A stretch of DNA of 64,000 nucleotides from Brevundimonas aurantiaca (lineage in GTDB: Bacteria; Pseudomonadota; Alphaproteobacteria; Caulobacterales; Caulobacteraceae), in NCBI RefSeq assembly GCF_014199955.1, contig NZ_JACHOQ010000003.1, positions 1 through 64,000 on the forward strand, read 5' to 3'. The notes under the pieces are model-generated. The model was not told where the DNA came from. It searched no databases and worked only from the letters and a program-made list of their open reading frames with translations. Below, piece by piece: positions 11,418-21,154 of this stretch. The position numbers and the translations under genes were made by a program. Position 1 is the first letter of the stretch. Every line of letters starts with the position of its first letter.

Positions 11418-12638
11418 ATGGCCAAGATCAAGGTCGAAAACCCCATCGTCGACATCGACGGCGACGAAATGACCCGCATCATCTGGCAGATGATCAAGGA
11501 CAAGCTGGTCTTCCCGTTCCTGGATCTCGAGCTGGACTATTACGACCTGGGCATGGAGAACCGCGACGCCACCGACGATCAGGTGACGATCGACGCGGCC
11601 CACGCCATCCAGAAGCACGGCGTCGGCGTGAAGTGCGCCACCATCACCCCGGACGAGGCCCGGGTGAAGGAGTTCGGCCTGAAGAAGATGTGGAAGTCGC
11701 CGAACGGCACCATCCGCAACATCCTGGGCGGCGTGGTCTTCCGCGAGCCGATCATCTGCTCGAACGTGCCGCGCCTAGTGCCGGGCTGGACCCAGCCGAT
11801 CGTCGTCGGCCGTCACGCCTTCGGCGACCAGTACAAGGCCACCGACTTCCTGATGCCGGGCGCCGGCACCCTGTCGATCAAGTTCGTCGGCGACGACGGC
11901 CAGGTGATCGAGCATGAGGTGTTCAAGTCGCCGGGCGCCGGCGTCGCCATGGGCATGTACAACTTGGACGACTCGATCCGCGACTTCGCCCACGCCTCCT
12001 TCGCCTACGGCCTGGCGCGCAACTATCCGGTCTATCTGTCGACCAAGAACACGATCCTGAAAGCCTATGACGGCCGCTTCAAGGACATTTTCCAGGAGGT
12101 GTTCGACGCCGAATACGCCGAGGAGTTCAAGAAGCGCGGCCTGACCTATGAGCACCGCCTGATCGACGACATGGTCGCGGCCGCGATCAAATGGTCGGGC
12201 GGCTTCGTCTGGGCGTGCAAGAACTACGACGGGGACGTTCAGTCGGACGTCGTGGCCCAGGGCTTCGGCTCTCTGGGTCTGATGACCTCGGTCCTGATGA
12301 CGCCGGACGGCAAGGTGCTGGAGACGGAAGCCGCCCACGGCACCGTGACCCGCCACTATCGCCAGCACCAGAAGGGCGAGGCCACCTCGACCAACTCGAT
12401 CGCCTCGATCTTCGCCTGGACCCGCGGCTTCAAACACCGCGCCAAGCTGGACGGCAACGAGGCCCTGGGCGTCTTCGCCGACACCCTGGAGAAGGTGGTC
12501 GTCGAGACCGTGGAGTCGGGCGACATGACCAAGGACCTGGCCCTGCTGGTCGGCGATCAACAGGGCTGGCTGACCACCGAGGGCTTCCTCGACAAGGTCG
12601 CCGAAAACCTGAAGGCCGCCCTGCCGGACGTCGGCTGA
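11418..12638 (+). CDS. icd: NADP-dependent isocitrate dehydrogenase
   Basis: Oxidatively decarboxylates isocitrate to 2-oxoglutarate in the TCA cycle. The 406-residue sequence is of the eukaryote-like homodimeric NADP type: it opens [20 protein letters not shown], carries the substrate loop [12 protein letters not shown] near residues 94-105, and the metal/nucleotide region [16 protein letters not shown] near 304-319. The start ATG follows a GCAC spacer with only a modest ribosome site, but the N-terminus matches the family exactly. A strong terminator lies about 125 bases downstream. Confidence 0.97.
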   Translation: MAKIKVENPIVDIDGDEMTRIIWQMIKDKLVFPFLDLELDYYDLGMENRDATDDQVTIDAAHAIQKHGVGVKCATITPDEARVKEFGLKKMWKSPNGTIRNILGGVVFREPIICSNVPRLVPGWTQPIVVGRHAFGDQYKATDFLMPGAGTLSIKFVGDDGQVIEHEVFKSPGAGVAMGMYNLDDSIRDFAHASFAYGLARNYPVYLSTKNTILKAYDGRFKDIFQEVFDAEYAEEFKKRGLTYEHRLIDDMVAAAIKWSGGFVWACKNYDGDVQSDVVAQGFGSLGLMTSVLMTPDGKVLETEAAHGTVTRHYRQHQKGEATSTNSIASIFAWTRGFKHRAKLDGNEALGVFADTLEKVVVETVESGDMTKDLALLVGDQQGWLTTEGFLDKVAENLKAALPDVG

Positions 12639-12641
12639 GCC

Positions 12642-12744
12642 CGTCCTCAAGCCGTCAGCGCGGCAGGACAGCGAGCATCCTCAAGCCGCGCAAAGCGCGG
12701 CAGGACAACAGCCGTCCTCAAGCAGAGCGAAGCGCGGTAGGACA
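12642..12744. repeat. Three tandem imperfect hairpin units after icd
   Basis: Three units of about 29-32 bases start at 12642, 12676 and 12713. Each begins CNTCCTCAAGC and ends GCGCGG(C/T)AGGACA, so each can fold with a TCCT/AGGA outer pairing and, in the middle unit, a CCGCGC-AAA-GCGCGG inner stem. They sit between the icd stop and its terminator and are followed by a GA dinucleotide tract at about 12749-12762. They may stabilise the 3' end of the message. Confidence 0.7.
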
Positions 12745-12763
12745 CCAAGAGAGAGAGAGAGAC

Positions 12764-12794
12764 AGCCCCGCCGGATCCGTCCGGCGGGGCTTTT
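12764..12794 (+). terminator. Intrinsic terminator downstream of icd
   Basis: A GC-rich stem AGCCCCGCCGGA/TCCGGCGGGGCT with a short loop is followed by TTTTC. It ends icd transcription before the DUF2939 pair. Confidence 0.85.
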
Positions 12795-12848
12795 CGTTGC
12801 GTCCTCCGGTGGGCCGTGCATGATCGGGCCCAGGGTGGGGGAAGCGAC

Positions 12849-13430
12849 GTGAAACGGTTGTTCGGCAATCTGGTGGTTCTGGCGCTCGTGACGGCGGTCG
12901 CGGCCTTTTTTGCGGCGCCGGCGGTGGGCTTTTTCGCCATCCGGTCGGCGGCGGAGGCGGGCGACGTCCAGGGCCTGACCCGGCTGATCGACTTCCAGGC
13001 CGTTCGCCAGTCGTTGCGGCCGCAGCTGAGCGGCGGGGTTCAGGCGCCGGCGCCCTCCTTCCTGGAAGACCCGATCGGGGCGGTAAGGCGCCAGATGGAA
13101 CGGAACCCGGTGCTGAACGCGCCAGACGTGGACGCCTATCTGACCCCGGCGGCCATCTCGGCCCTGACGCGGGGCGAGGGGCGCTACGCCAGCCAGTGGT
13201 CCGGAGCGGTTGCGCACCCGGCGGAGGCGAACACACCCAAGCCCTGGCCTCGGCCGGTGTTCTGGAGCGTGAACCGGGCGCGGATGGCGGTTCAGGACCA
13301 GGGCGGATCGCGCACCGTCTTCACCTTCGAACGGCGGGGGCCGTTCGAATGGGTGCTGGTCCAGATCGGTCTGCCCGACGGGGCGGCGCCCGCCGCGCCC
13401 AGGCCGGCCGAGCCCTCGTCGAAACCCTAG
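12849..13430 (+). CDS. DUF2939 family membrane-anchored protein, copy 1
   Basis: A 193-residue protein with an N-terminal hydrophobic segment (residues about 7-28) and then the DUF2939-type pattern FFAIRSAAEAGDVQGLTRLIDF, in which a short helix with a GD dipeptide precedes a conserved DF(x)3R segment. The start is set at a GTG (12849) after GGGGGAAGC, which puts the signal or anchor right at the N-terminus; an upstream ATG adds 11 polar residues. The C-terminus is Pro/Ala-rich. The next gene is a clear paralogue, so the pair arose by tandem duplication. Function is unknown. Confidence 0.8.
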   Translation: MKRLFGNLVVLALVTAVAAFFAAPAVGFFAIRSAAEAGDVQGLTRLIDFQAVRQSLRPQLSGGVQAPAPSFLEDPIGAVRRQMERNPVLNAPDVDAYLTPAAISALTRGEGRYASQWSGAVAHPAEANTPKPWPRPVFWSVNRARMAVQDQGGSRTVFTFERRGPFEWVLVQIGLPDGAAPAAPRPAEPSSKP

Positions 13431-13475
13431 ACGCAACATCCCGCCCGTCTCGACGTTTCGACTGAAGGAGCACCC

Positions 13476-14027
13476 ATGAAGAAGATCGCCATTGGTCTGG
13501 TCGCGGCCGTTCTGGGACTGGCCCTGGTCGCCTGTTTCATCTCGCCCTTCGTGGCGGCCCAAAGGCTGATCCGGGCTGCGCGGATGGGGGATGTGGCCGG
13601 CCTGGAGCAGACGGTGGACTTCCCGGCCTTCAGGGCCAGTCTGAAGGCCGAGCTGAACGCCCGGGCGGCGATGGAGATTCGCGACCGGACCGGCGAGAAC
13701 CGGGCCCTGGCCGCCCTGGGCATGATGCTGGCCCCGTCCCTGGTCGAGGGCGCCGTGGACGGCCTGGTCACGCCGGAGGGCGTAGCCGCCATGGTCCGGT
13801 CGGGCGACAAGCCCCGGCCCGAGAAACCGGTCCCGTCGGCCGACACGCCGGCGACGCCGAAGGAGCGGATTCACCAATCCTGGGCCTATCGCGGCGTCAA
13901 CCGGTTCGCCGTCACCCTGACCCGCGACGACCGACCCGACGACCCCCTGGTGCTGATCATGGAGCGGCGGGGGCCGTTGAGCTGGAAACTGGCGGGGGTG
14001 GATCTGACGCCGGACCCGATGGGCTAG
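13476..14027 (+). CDS. DUF2939 family membrane-anchored protein, copy 2
   Basis: A 183-residue paralogue of the preceding gene: hydrophobic N-terminus (residues 4-25), then LIRAARMGDVAGLEQTVDF, and the same late block with an RRGPLSWKL ending that matches RRGPFEWVL in copy 1. A good GGAG ribosome site precedes the ATG. It is 45 bases downstream of copy 1, so they are probably co-transcribed. The possible lipobox (LVACF) is poor; a transmembrane anchor is more likely. Function is unknown. Confidence 0.82.
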   Translation: MKKIAIGLVAAVLGLALVACFISPFVAAQRLIRAARMGDVAGLEQTVDFPAFRASLKAELNARAAMEIRDRTGENRALAALGMMLAPSLVEGAVDGLVTPEGVAAMVRSGDKPRPEKPVPSADTPATPKERIHQSWAYRGVNRFAVTLTRDDRPDDPLVLIMERRGPLSWKLAGVDLTPDPMG

Positions 14028-14052
14028 GCGCGGCGATCGCTCGCGCGGAGCA

Positions 14053-14154
14053 AGACGGCTGACGATGGGGGAAGTCTCATTTCCTGAGAACTTCCCTCTC
14101 CGTCGCTGGATCGCTTCGCGATCGACGCAACACCTCTCCCGCAGGCGGGAGAGG
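14053..14154. repeat. REPIN-like dispersed palindromic element, copy 2
   Basis: Bases 14053-14075 are the exact inverse of 6847-6869. The copy ends in a perfect hairpin CCTCTCCCGC-AG-GCGGGAGAGG at 14133-14154, the same architecture as the ends of copy 1. A third short hairpin, GATCGC-TTC-GCGATC, lies between. It occupies the convergent gap between the DUF2939 gene and alaS. Confidence 0.75.
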
Positions 14155-14166
14155 GTCGGGGTGTGC

Positions 14167-16815
14167 TCAACCCTTCAGCGCCTCGCGGACGGCGGCCAGG
14201 CCCTCTTCGGCCTTGGAGCCGTCGGGAGCGCCGCCTTGGGCGAAGTCGGGCTTGCCGCCGGCGCCTTGTCCGCCCATGGCGATCACGGCGGCGCGGGCCA
14301 GGTCGGCGGCGTTGACGCGGTCGGTCAAATCAGAGGTGACGGCGACGGTGACGGCGGCCTTGCCCTCAGTGACGCCGATCAAGGCGACGACGCCGGTTCC
14401 GACCTGTTTGCGGAAGTCCTCGGCCACGCCGCGCAGACCCTTGCCGTCCACTCCGTCCAGGACGCGGGCCATCAGCTTGATCCCGCCGATCTCTTCCGGC
14501 GCGGAGGACGCACCCGAGCCGCCGCCCAGGGCCAGCTGCTTCTTCAGCTCGGCGACCTGTTTCTCCAGCGCCTTGACCGAGCCTTGCAGGGCCTCGACCC
14601 GAGGGAGCACGTCGGGGGTCTGGATCTTGAAGTCGCGGGCCAGCTTGCGGGTCACGCCGGCCTGGGCTTCCAGATAGAGGCGGGCCGCCTCGCCGGTCAG
14701 GGCCTCGATACGGCGGACGCCGGCGGCGACGCCGGTCTCCTGAACGATCTTGAACAGGCCGATGTCGCCGGTGCGGGCGACGTGGGTGCCGCCGCACAGT
14801 TCGACTGAGTAGGGAGCATTGTCGCTGGTCAGCGACCGGCCCAGCGTCAGCACCCGGACTTCGTCGCCGTATTTTTCGCCGAACAGGGCGATGGCGCCGG
14901 CGGCGATGGCGTCGGCGGGGGCCATCAGCTTCGTCTCCGCCGGGACGTTCTGGCGGATGACGGCGTTGACCTCGGCCTCGATGGCGGCCAGCTCGTCCTC
15001 GGTCACGGGGGCGCCGTGGCTGAAGTCGAAGCGGGCGCGCTCGGAATCGACCAGCTGGCCCTTCTGGGCCACGGCCGCGCCCAGCACATTCTTCAGGGCC
15101 GTGTGCAGCAGGTGGGCGGCCGAGTGGTTGGCGCGGGTGGTCATACGCTTGTCGGCGTCCACCTGTTGGGCGACGCGAGCGCCCATCTCCAGCCGGCCGG
15201 CCGTGATCTGGACCGACAGGACGTGCAGGTCGCCGGCGTGCTTCTTGACGTCCAGCACCTCGGCCTCCCCGCCCGGCCATTCCAGCGTGCCCTGGTCGCC
15301 GGTCTGACCCCCGCTTTCGGCGTAGAAGGGGGTCGTGTCGAACAAGACCTCGACGATCTCGCCCGCCTCGGCCGCCTCGACCGGCGCGCCGCCGTTCATG
15401 AGGGCCAGGACTTCGCCCGAGCCGTCGATGGAGTCATAGCCGGTGAAGACGGTCGGCCCCATGCGGTCGCGCACGGCCAGCCATTCGCCGGCGTTGGCCG
15501 ACTGGCCCGAGCCCTTCCAGTTCTCGCGCGAGCGCTGGCGCTGTTCGGCCATGGCGGCCTCGAACCCGTCGACATTGACCGAAAAGCCGCGACGACGCGC
15601 CTCGTCCTGGGTCAGGTCCAGCGGGAAGCCGTAGGTGTCGGACAGGGTGAAGGCGGTCTGGCCGTCCAGCATGTCGCCCGGCTTGAAGCCCTGAACCGCC
15701 GTGTCGAACAGGGCCATGCCCCGGCCGAGGGTGGTGCGGAACCGCACCTCTTCCTGTTTCAGCGTGTCCTCGATGAAGGCCTGGGCGCGGGCCAGTTCAG
15801 GATAGGCGTCGCCCATCTGATCGACCAAGGTGGGGACCAGACGGTGCATCAGCGGGTCGGCCGCGCCCAGCAGATGGGCGTGGCGCATGGCGCGGCGCAT
15901 GATCCGGCGCAGCACATAGCCCCGGCCTTCGTTCGACGGGGTCACGCCGTCGGCGATCAGGAAGGAGGAGGAGCGCAGGTGGTCGGCGATGACCCGGTGG
16001 CTGGCGGCCTGGTCGCCGGCGGCCTTGGTCGAGGTGGCCTCTTCCGAGGCGGCGATCAGGGTCTTGAACAGGTCGGTCTCGAACACCGAATGCACGCCCT
16101 GGAGCACGGTGGTCATCCGCTCCAGACCCATGCCGGTGTCGACGCTGGGCTTGGGAAGGTTGCGAACGATCTGGTCGTTCTCCTTCTCGAACTGCATGAA
16201 GACGTTGTTCCAGATCTCCACGAAGCGGTCGCCGTCCTCGTCCGGCGAGCCGGGAGGGCCGCCGGCGATCTTATCGCCGTGGTCCCAGAAGATCTCGGTG
16301 CAGGGGCCGCAGGGGCCTGAGTCGCCCATGGCCCAGAAATTGTCCGAGCCGGCGATGCGGATGATCTTGTCGTCGGAGAAGCCGGTGACCTTCTTCCAGA
16401 TGGCGGCGGCCTCGTCGTCATCGATATAGACGGTGACCAGCAGGCGCTTGGGATCCAGATCGAAGTCCTGGGTCACCAGTTTCCACGCCCGGTCAATGGC
16501 GTGTTCCTTGAAATAGTCGCCGAAGGAGAAGTTACCCAGCATCTCGAAGAAGGTCAGGTGGCGGGCGGTGTAGCCGACATTGTCCAGGTCATTGTGCTTG
16601 CCCCCGGCGCGGACGCATTTCTGCGAACTGGTGGCGCGCGGATAGGGCGGCTTGGACGCGCCGGTGAAATAGTCCTTGAACGGCACCATGCCGGCGTTGA
16701 CGAACAGCAGGGACGGATCGTTCTGCGGCACCAGCGGCGCCGAGTGAACCTTCTCGTGACCGTCGGCCGCGAAGAAGTTCAGATAGGTGGCGCGGATCTC
16801 GTTCAGGCTGGGCAT
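14167..16815 (-). CDS. alaS: Alanine--tRNA ligase
   Basis: Charges tRNA-Ala in the cytoplasm. At 882 residues it is full length. The class II catalytic core is N-terminal ([35 protein letters not shown]); the editing domain carries the zinc ligands HSAAHLLH near residue 564 and CGGTH near 665; the C-Ala domain follows a coiled-coil stretch ([20 protein letters not shown]) and a Gly/Ser linker. The start at 16815 matches the family N-terminus [12 protein letters not shown]. Transcribed convergently to the DUF2939 pair. Confidence 0.97.
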   Translation of the reverse strand: MPSLNEIRATYLNFFAADGHEKVHSAPLVPQNDPSLLFVNAGMVPFKDYFTGASKPPYPRATSSQKCVRAGGKHNDLDNVGYTARHLTFFEMLGNFSFGDYFKEHAIDRAWKLVTQDFDLDPKRLLVTVYIDDDEAAAIWKKVTGFSDDKIIRIAGSDNFWAMGDSGPCGPCTEIFWDHGDKIAGGPPGSPDEDGDRFVEIWNNVFMQFEKENDQIVRNLPKPSVDTGMGLERMTTVLQGVHSVFETDLFKTLIAASEEATSTKAAGDQAASHRVIADHLRSSSFLIADGVTPSNEGRGYVLRRIMRRAMRHAHLLGAADPLMHRLVPTLVDQMGDAYPELARAQAFIEDTLKQEEVRFRTTLGRGMALFDTAVQGFKPGDMLDGQTAFTLSDTYGFPLDLTQDEARRRGFSVNVDGFEAAMAEQRQRSRENWKGSGQSANAGEWLAVRDRMGPTVFTGYDSIDGSGEVLALMNGGAPVEAAEAGEIVEVLFDTTPFYAESGGQTGDQGTLEWPGGEAEVLDVKKHAGDLHVLSVQITAGRLEMGARVAQQVDADKRMTTRANHSAAHLLHTALKNVLGAAVAQKGQLVDSERARFDFSHGAPVTEDELAAIEAEVNAVIRQNVPAETKLMAPADAIAAGAIALFGEKYGDEVRVLTLGRSLTSDNAPYSVELCGGTHVARTGDIGLFKIVQETGVAAGVRRIEALTGEAARLYLEAQAGVTRKLARDFKIQTPDVLPRVEALQGSVKALEKQVAELKKQLALGGGSGASSAPEEIGGIKLMARVLDGVDGKGLRGVAEDFRKQVGTGVVALIGVTEGKAAVTVAVTSDLTDRVNAADLARAAVIAMGGQGAGGKPDFAQGGAPDGSKAEEGLAAVREALKG

Positions 16816-17006
16816 TTGGGCGTGTCTTCGGCTCGGCGGTCGCTAAGGAACCGGCGTCATATAGGGTTTTGTCGGGGAACGCATCATCCGCGCGCTGTGT
16901 GGCGGCTCCGAAAGGGATGCTTCGGCGGCAATATACAGATTGAACTAGAGGTTGATCTGTACGCATATTTAGCGTGCGCAATTTCGCGCCTCTGGAGAGG
17001 ACTGAA

Positions 17007-17309
17007 ATGAAACGCGTTCAAAACCTCGCAATCGCCATCGCTGCCGTCGGGGCGACCACGGTGGCGTTCGGCCCCGCCGAAGCCTTGGTTCGGGAATCCT
17101 GGGATCCCAGCCTCGTAGCCTATTCCTATGTCTACTATGCTGACGCAGCAAAGACGGAAGTGCTTGGCTACGCTTGGGATACGTGCGGCGAAGGCGGCGG
17201 CAACGTGTATGTGCTTAAGCCCTATATTCCGACGCCCTATTACGATGAGACACCTGCCTTTGTGTGCTCTGGCATGGGCCCGTATCTGCCGCCCGACTGG
17301 CCTTACTGA
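17007..17309 (+). CDS. Small exported protein, unknown (DUF6289-like)
   Basis: A 100-residue protein with a signal peptide (MKRVQNLAIAIAAVGATTVAFG, likely cleavage after AEA) preceded by GGAGAGGA at good spacing, which selects this Met over one 11 codons upstream. The mature part is Tyr/Pro-rich, with YYADAAKTEVLGY and two Cys (DTCGEGG, FVCSGM) that could pair. The YYADAAKTEVVGY-type pattern recalls small secreted DUF6289 proteins, but I cannot confirm membership. It is followed by a strong hairpin terminator. Confidence 0.7.
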   Translation: MKRVQNLAIAIAAVGATTVAFGPAEALVRESWDPSLVAYSYVYYADAAKTEVLGYAWDTCGEGGGNVYVLKPYIPTPYYDETPAFVCSGMGPYLPPDWPY

Positions 17310-17315
17310 TCGGCA

Positions 17316-17340
17316 AGGGGCGGTTCGGTGAACCGCCCCT
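17316..17340. terminator. Hairpin terminator between the small exported gene and pirin
   Basis: AGGGGCGGTTC-GGT-GAACCGCCCCT is a perfect stem of 11 followed by GTTTC on the plus strand. It lies in the convergent gap, so it may serve both the plus-strand exported protein and the minus-strand pirin gene. Confidence 0.8.
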
Positions 17341-17352
17341 GTTTCATGCGCC

Positions 17353-18228
17353 TCACCCCCGCGGCGGCGGGCCGAACTTTCCGGACTGGTAGTCCTGAAT
17401 GGCCTGGATGATTTCTTCGCGGGTGGTCATGACGAAGGGGCCGTGGCTGAAGACCGGCTCCTTGATCGGTTCGGCGTGGCCCAGCAGGACGACAGCGTCT
17501 GTCTCCGCCGTGACCTCGACCCTATCGCCGTCGCCCAGGCCGGCCAGGTTCCATTCGGGCACGGGGGTTCCGGCGACGGAGACCTGGCCCTTGATCGCAT
17601 AGAAGAAGACAGTGCGGCCGGGGGCGACCGGGACTTCGAACCGGGCGCCGGCGGGCAGGCGGACGACGGCCAGATGGATGTCGATCAGGGACTGGATCGG
17701 CGCCTTGACGCCCAGCCATTCGCCGGAGACCGGCTCGACCGTGACCCCGCCCTCGGTGGTGAAGGTCGGAATGTCGGCGGCCTGAAGCCCCACATAGTCG
17801 GGCTTGGTCATCTTCAGCCGGGACGGCAGGTTCACCCACAGCTGCAGGATCTCCATCGGTCCGCCGTCGCGTTTGAAGTCGGCTGGCGAAAGTTCAGCGT
17901 GGATCAGGCCCGAGCCGGCGGTCATCCACTGGATCCCGCCCGCCTTGATGATGCTTTCGCCGCCGCCGGAGTCGTTGTGGGCCAGTTCGCCGTCCAGGAT
18001 GAAGGTGACGGTCTCGAACCCCCGATGCGGGTGCGGGCCGAACGGCAGGCCGGCGTTGTTCGGCGGATAGGTCTGGGGCCCGTGATGGTTCAGGAACAGG
18101 AAGGGATCGACCTGATCCAGGTCCGGACCAGGCACCGGCCGACGCGTGGTCAGGTCGCCGATGTCATCCCGGTGGGCCGGATGCAGCCGAAGGACGGGGC
18201 GGGGCGTGGTCTCGGTCATGGGGTCCAT
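17353..18228 (-). CDS. Pirin family protein
   Basis: A 291-residue bicupin of the pirin family. The N-terminal cupin shows the metal-binding HPHRGFETVTF near residues 66-76 and a second His/Glu in SGLIHAELS near 110; the C-terminal cupin ends VFSHGPFVM, the usual pirin signature. Bacterial pirins act as quercetin dioxygenase-like enzymes or modulators of metabolism. The start could be either of two Met codons three residues apart. It is convergent with the small exported protein and divergent from the sdh operon. Confidence 0.92.
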   Translation of the reverse strand: MDPMTETTPRPVLRLHPAHRDDIGDLTTRRPVPGPDLDQVDPFLFLNHHGPQTYPPNNAGLPFGPHPHRGFETVTFILDGELAHNDSGGGESIIKAGGIQWMTAGSGLIHAELSPADFKRDGGPMEILQLWVNLPSRLKMTKPDYVGLQAADIPTFTTEGGVTVEPVSGEWLGVKAPIQSLIDIHLAVVRLPAGARFEVPVAPGRTVFFYAIKGQVSVAGTPVPEWNLAGLGDGDRVEVTAETDAVVLLGHAEPIKEPVFSHGPFVMTTREEIIQAIQDYQSGKFGPPPRG

Positions 18229-18484
18229 ATAGGGGCAGGCGCGGCTTTGGCGAGCTTGGCGGCGCGCAGCGATCCAAAACCCAGGGCGCCGCGTAAAACC
18301 TGCATCTCAGGCGGAGCGTGGATCGATCATGCCTTGAATATCGCGATTTCGACACGCATCGGCCTGAGCGACGCTAGAATCCGCTAAGTGATCAACGGTC
18401 CGTTGACACCGTCCCTCTAGGGTCACAAAAGCCTTCGCAACCGCACACGGCGATTGAATTCATTCGCTTTTGAGAAGCATTCGC

Positions 18485-18949
18485 ATGACTCAGCCCAAGC
18501 CGAACCCGGGGGTTGCATCGGGCGACCGAACCGGTCGTTTCGTCATCCAGCCCAACCGCCATCTGACCCCGCTCTCGCCCCATATGGGAATCTGGCGCTG
18601 GCACGTGACCATGGCCGCCTCGATCCTGTTCCGCGCGACCCTGATCGCCGGCACCGTCGGCCTGGTCTTCGTCGTCGCCTGGCTGGGCGCCCTGGCCTTC
18701 GGGCCGGAGACTTATGAGACGGCTTTGGCCCTGGCGGGCTCGCCGCTGGGCCTGTTCGTCGGCTTCGGCCTGACGGTGGTCCTGTTCTCCTTCATCCTGA
18801 ACGGCGCCCGCCACACGATCAACGACACGGGCAACGGCCTGACCATCAAGTCGGCGACTGCGCTGTCGAACATCGCGGTCTGGGCGCCCGTTCCCCTGGC
18901 GATCCTGTTCTGGGTCGTCCTGTTCGCTGCCGGGAGGGTCTCGCTGTGA
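18485..18949 (+). CDS. sdhC: Succinate dehydrogenase cytochrome b556 subunit-like anchor (SdhC)
   Basis: First gene of sdhCDAB. The 154-residue anchor has three membrane helices, the N-terminal RPLSPH-like HLTPLSPHMGIWRW, the quinone-site S and R in ASILFRAT, and the helix-2 signature NGARHTINDTG. Two positions are odd: family members read SILHR here and YHxxNGIRH, but this protein has Phe at both His positions, including the one that ligates haem b (E. coli His84). Start at 18485 chosen for a compact N-terminus; a Met five codons upstream is also possible. It overlaps sdhD by four bases. Confidence 0.92.
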   Translation: MTQPKPNPGVASGDRTGRFVIQPNRHLTPLSPHMGIWRWHVTMAASILFRATLIAGTVGLVFVVAWLGALAFGPETYETALALAGSPLGLFVGFGLTVVLFSFILNGARHTINDTGNGLTIKSATALSNIAVWAPVPLAILFWVVLFAAGRVSL

Positions 18950-19350
18950 GCGGCGCCGCCAAGTTCAAGAACAAGGTCAAGATTTCCGAGCGCCACGGCG
19001 GCGGCGAATGGCTGACCGAGCGGGTGCTGCTGACGGCGCTGCTGCCGCTGGGCGTCTGGGTCGCCTCGACCGGCTTCACCCTGGCGGGCGCCTCTTATGA
19101 CGCCGTCATGACCTGGTTCGCCAGGCCGCTGAACGCCGGCCTGATGGCGGTCACGGCTGTGCTGCTGTTCGGCTACCTCAGCCTGGCCTGGAAGGTCATC
19201 CTTGAGGACTATGTGCCCCAGGTCGGCGCCCGCAAGGCCCTGACGGGCCTGCTGAACCTGGTCCTTCTCGTGCTGGCGGCCGCCAGCGTCTTCTTCATCG
19301 TGCGGCTGGCGCTGGGTTCTGCGCCCCTGCCCGCCGGTTTCGGAGCCTGA
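18946..19350 (+). CDS. sdhD: Succinate dehydrogenase hydrophobic anchor subunit (SdhD)
   Basis: A 134-residue three-helix anchor starting at a GTG in a GTGA overlap with sdhC. The quinone-site Asp-Tyr is conserved in KVILEDYVP. The haem ligand His lies 11 residues before that Asp in E. coli (His71 to Asp82); here the position is Tyr, and the only His in the protein is residue 17 outside the membrane. Together with SdhC this suggests an anchor without the usual bis-His haem b. Gene order and length are normal. Confidence 0.9.
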   Translation: MSGAAKFKNKVKISERHGGGEWLTERVLLTALLPLGVWVASTGFTLAGASYDAVMTWFARPLNAGLMAVTAVLLFGYLSLAWKVILEDYVPQVGARKALTGLLNLVLLVLAAASVFFIVRLALGSAPLPAGFGA

Positions 19351-19357
19351 TCCCCAG

Positions 19358-21142
19358 ATGGCCGCTTACGAACTGATCGATCACGAATATGACGTCGTCG
19401 TCGTCGGCGCCGGGGGCTCCGGCCTTCGCGCCGCGCTTGGCGCCGCCCAGCAGGGGCTGAAGGTCGCCTGCGTCACCAAGGTCTTCCCGACACGCTCCCA
19501 CACCGTCGCCGCCCAGGGCGGCATCTCCGCCTCGCTCGGCAATATGGGCGAGGACAGCTGGCAGTGGCACATGTACGACACCGTCAAGGGGTCGGACTGG
19601 CTGGGCGACCAGGACTCGATCGAATATCTGGTCAGGAACGCGCCCAAGGCCGTCTATGAGCTGGAACACTGGGGCGTGCCCTTCTCGCGGACCGAGGAAG
19701 GCAAGATCTATCAGCGCGCCTTCGGCGGCATGACCCGCAACTTCGGCGAGGGCCCGGTGCAGCGCACCTGCGCTGCCGCCGACCGCACCGGCCACGCCAT
19801 CCTGCACACCCTTTACGGCCAGTCGGTGCGCCGCGAGGTGAAGTTCTTCATCGAATATTTCGCGCTGGACCTGATCATGCAGGACGGCGCCTGCACCGGC
19901 GTTACGGCGCTTCAGCTGGACAATGGGCAGCTTCACCAGTTCCGGGCCAAGATGGTGGTTCTGGCGACCGGCGGCTACGGCCGGGCCTATTTCTCGGCCA
20001 CCTCCGCCCACACCTGCACCGGCGACGGCAACGCCATGGTGCTGCGCGCCGGCCTGCCGCTGCAGGACATGGAGTTCGTCCAGTTCCACCCGACCGGCAT
20101 CTACGGCGCCGGCTGCCTGATCACCGAGGGCGCCCGCGGCGAGGGCGGTTATCTGACCAATTCGGAAGGCGAGCGCTTCATGGAGCGCTATGCGCCGACC
20201 GTGAAGGACCTGGCCCCCCGCGACATGGTCAGCCGCTCCATGACCATCGAGATTCGCGAAGGCCGCGGCGTGGGCCCGAACAAGGACCACATCTTCCTGC
20301 ACCTGGACCACCTGGATCCGAAGATCCTGCATCAGCGCCTGCCGGGCATTTCCGAAAGCGCCAAGATCTTCGCCGGCGTGGACGTGACCAAGGCGCCGAT
20401 CCCGGTCCTGCCGACGGTCCATTACAATATGGGCGGCATCCCCACGAACTATCACGGCGAGGTGCTGACCCTTCGTGATGGAAACCCCGACAGCGTCGTG
20501 CCCGGCCTGATGGCCGTGGGCGAGGCGGCCTGCGTCTCGGTGCACGGCGCCAACCGCCTGGGCTCCAACTCCCTGACCGACCTGGTGGTGTTCGGCCGCG
20601 CCGTCGGCCTGCGCTGCGGCGAGGTGGTTGACAAGGCCTCGGCCGTGCCGTCCGCCTCCAAGGCCCAGACCGACGCCCACCTGGCCCGGCTGGACCGCTT
20701 CCGCAACGCTGACGGCTCCACCCCGACGGCTGAGCTGCGCCTGGCGATGCAGAAGGCGATGCAGGCCGATGCGGCGGTGTTCCGCACCGGCGACACCCTG
20801 CAACAGGGCACGGACAAGCTGCGGGCCATCGACGCGGCCGGCGCGGACATCAAGACCTCGGACCGCGGCCTGATCTGGAACACGGACCTGATGGAGACGC
20901 TGGAGTACGACAATCTGATCGCCCAGGCCGTCGTCACCATCGAGAGCGCCCTGAACCGCACGGAATCGCGCGGCGCCCACGCCCGCGAGGACTATCCGGA
21001 CCGGGACGATGCGAACTGGATGAAACACACCCTGGCGTGGAAGCGCCCGGGCGAACAGGTCCAGATCGACTACCGCCCCGTGCACAATTACACGATGTCC
21101 GACGACATCGCGTACATCGAGCCCAAGGCTCGGGTTTACTGA
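19358..21142 (+). CDS. sdhA: Succinate dehydrogenase flavoprotein subunit
   Basis: Catalytic subunit oxidising succinate to fumarate, linked to the respiratory chain. The 594-residue protein has the FAD Rossmann motif [15 protein letters not shown], the His that binds FAD covalently in [12 protein letters not shown], the active-site [10 protein letters not shown] and [11 protein letters not shown] segments, and the C-terminal [10 protein letters not shown] block. It starts seven bases after sdhD and is followed 12 bases later by sdhB, so it is part of one operon. Confidence 0.97.
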   Translation: MAAYELIDHEYDVVVVGAGGSGLRAALGAAQQGLKVACVTKVFPTRSHTVAAQGGISASLGNMGEDSWQWHMYDTVKGSDWLGDQDSIEYLVRNAPKAVYELEHWGVPFSRTEEGKIYQRAFGGMTRNFGEGPVQRTCAAADRTGHAILHTLYGQSVRREVKFFIEYFALDLIMQDGACTGVTALQLDNGQLHQFRAKMVVLATGGYGRAYFSATSAHTCTGDGNAMVLRAGLPLQDMEFVQFHPTGIYGAGCLITEGARGEGGYLTNSEGERFMERYAPTVKDLAPRDMVSRSMTIEIREGRGVGPNKDHIFLHLDHLDPKILHQRLPGISESAKIFAGVDVTKAPIPVLPTVHYNMGGIPTNYHGEVLTLRDGNPDSVVPGLMAVGEAACVSVHGANRLGSNSLTDLVVFGRAVGLRCGEVVDKASAVPSASKAQTDAHLARLDRFRNADGSTPTAELRLAMQKAMQADAAVFRTGDTLQQGTDKLRAIDAAGADIKTSDRGLIWNTDLMETLEYDNLIAQAVVTIESALNRTESRGAHAREDYPDRDDANWMKHTLAWKRPGEQVQIDYRPVHNYTMSDDIAYIEPKARVY

Positions 21143-21154
21143 GGTCGAACGCAG

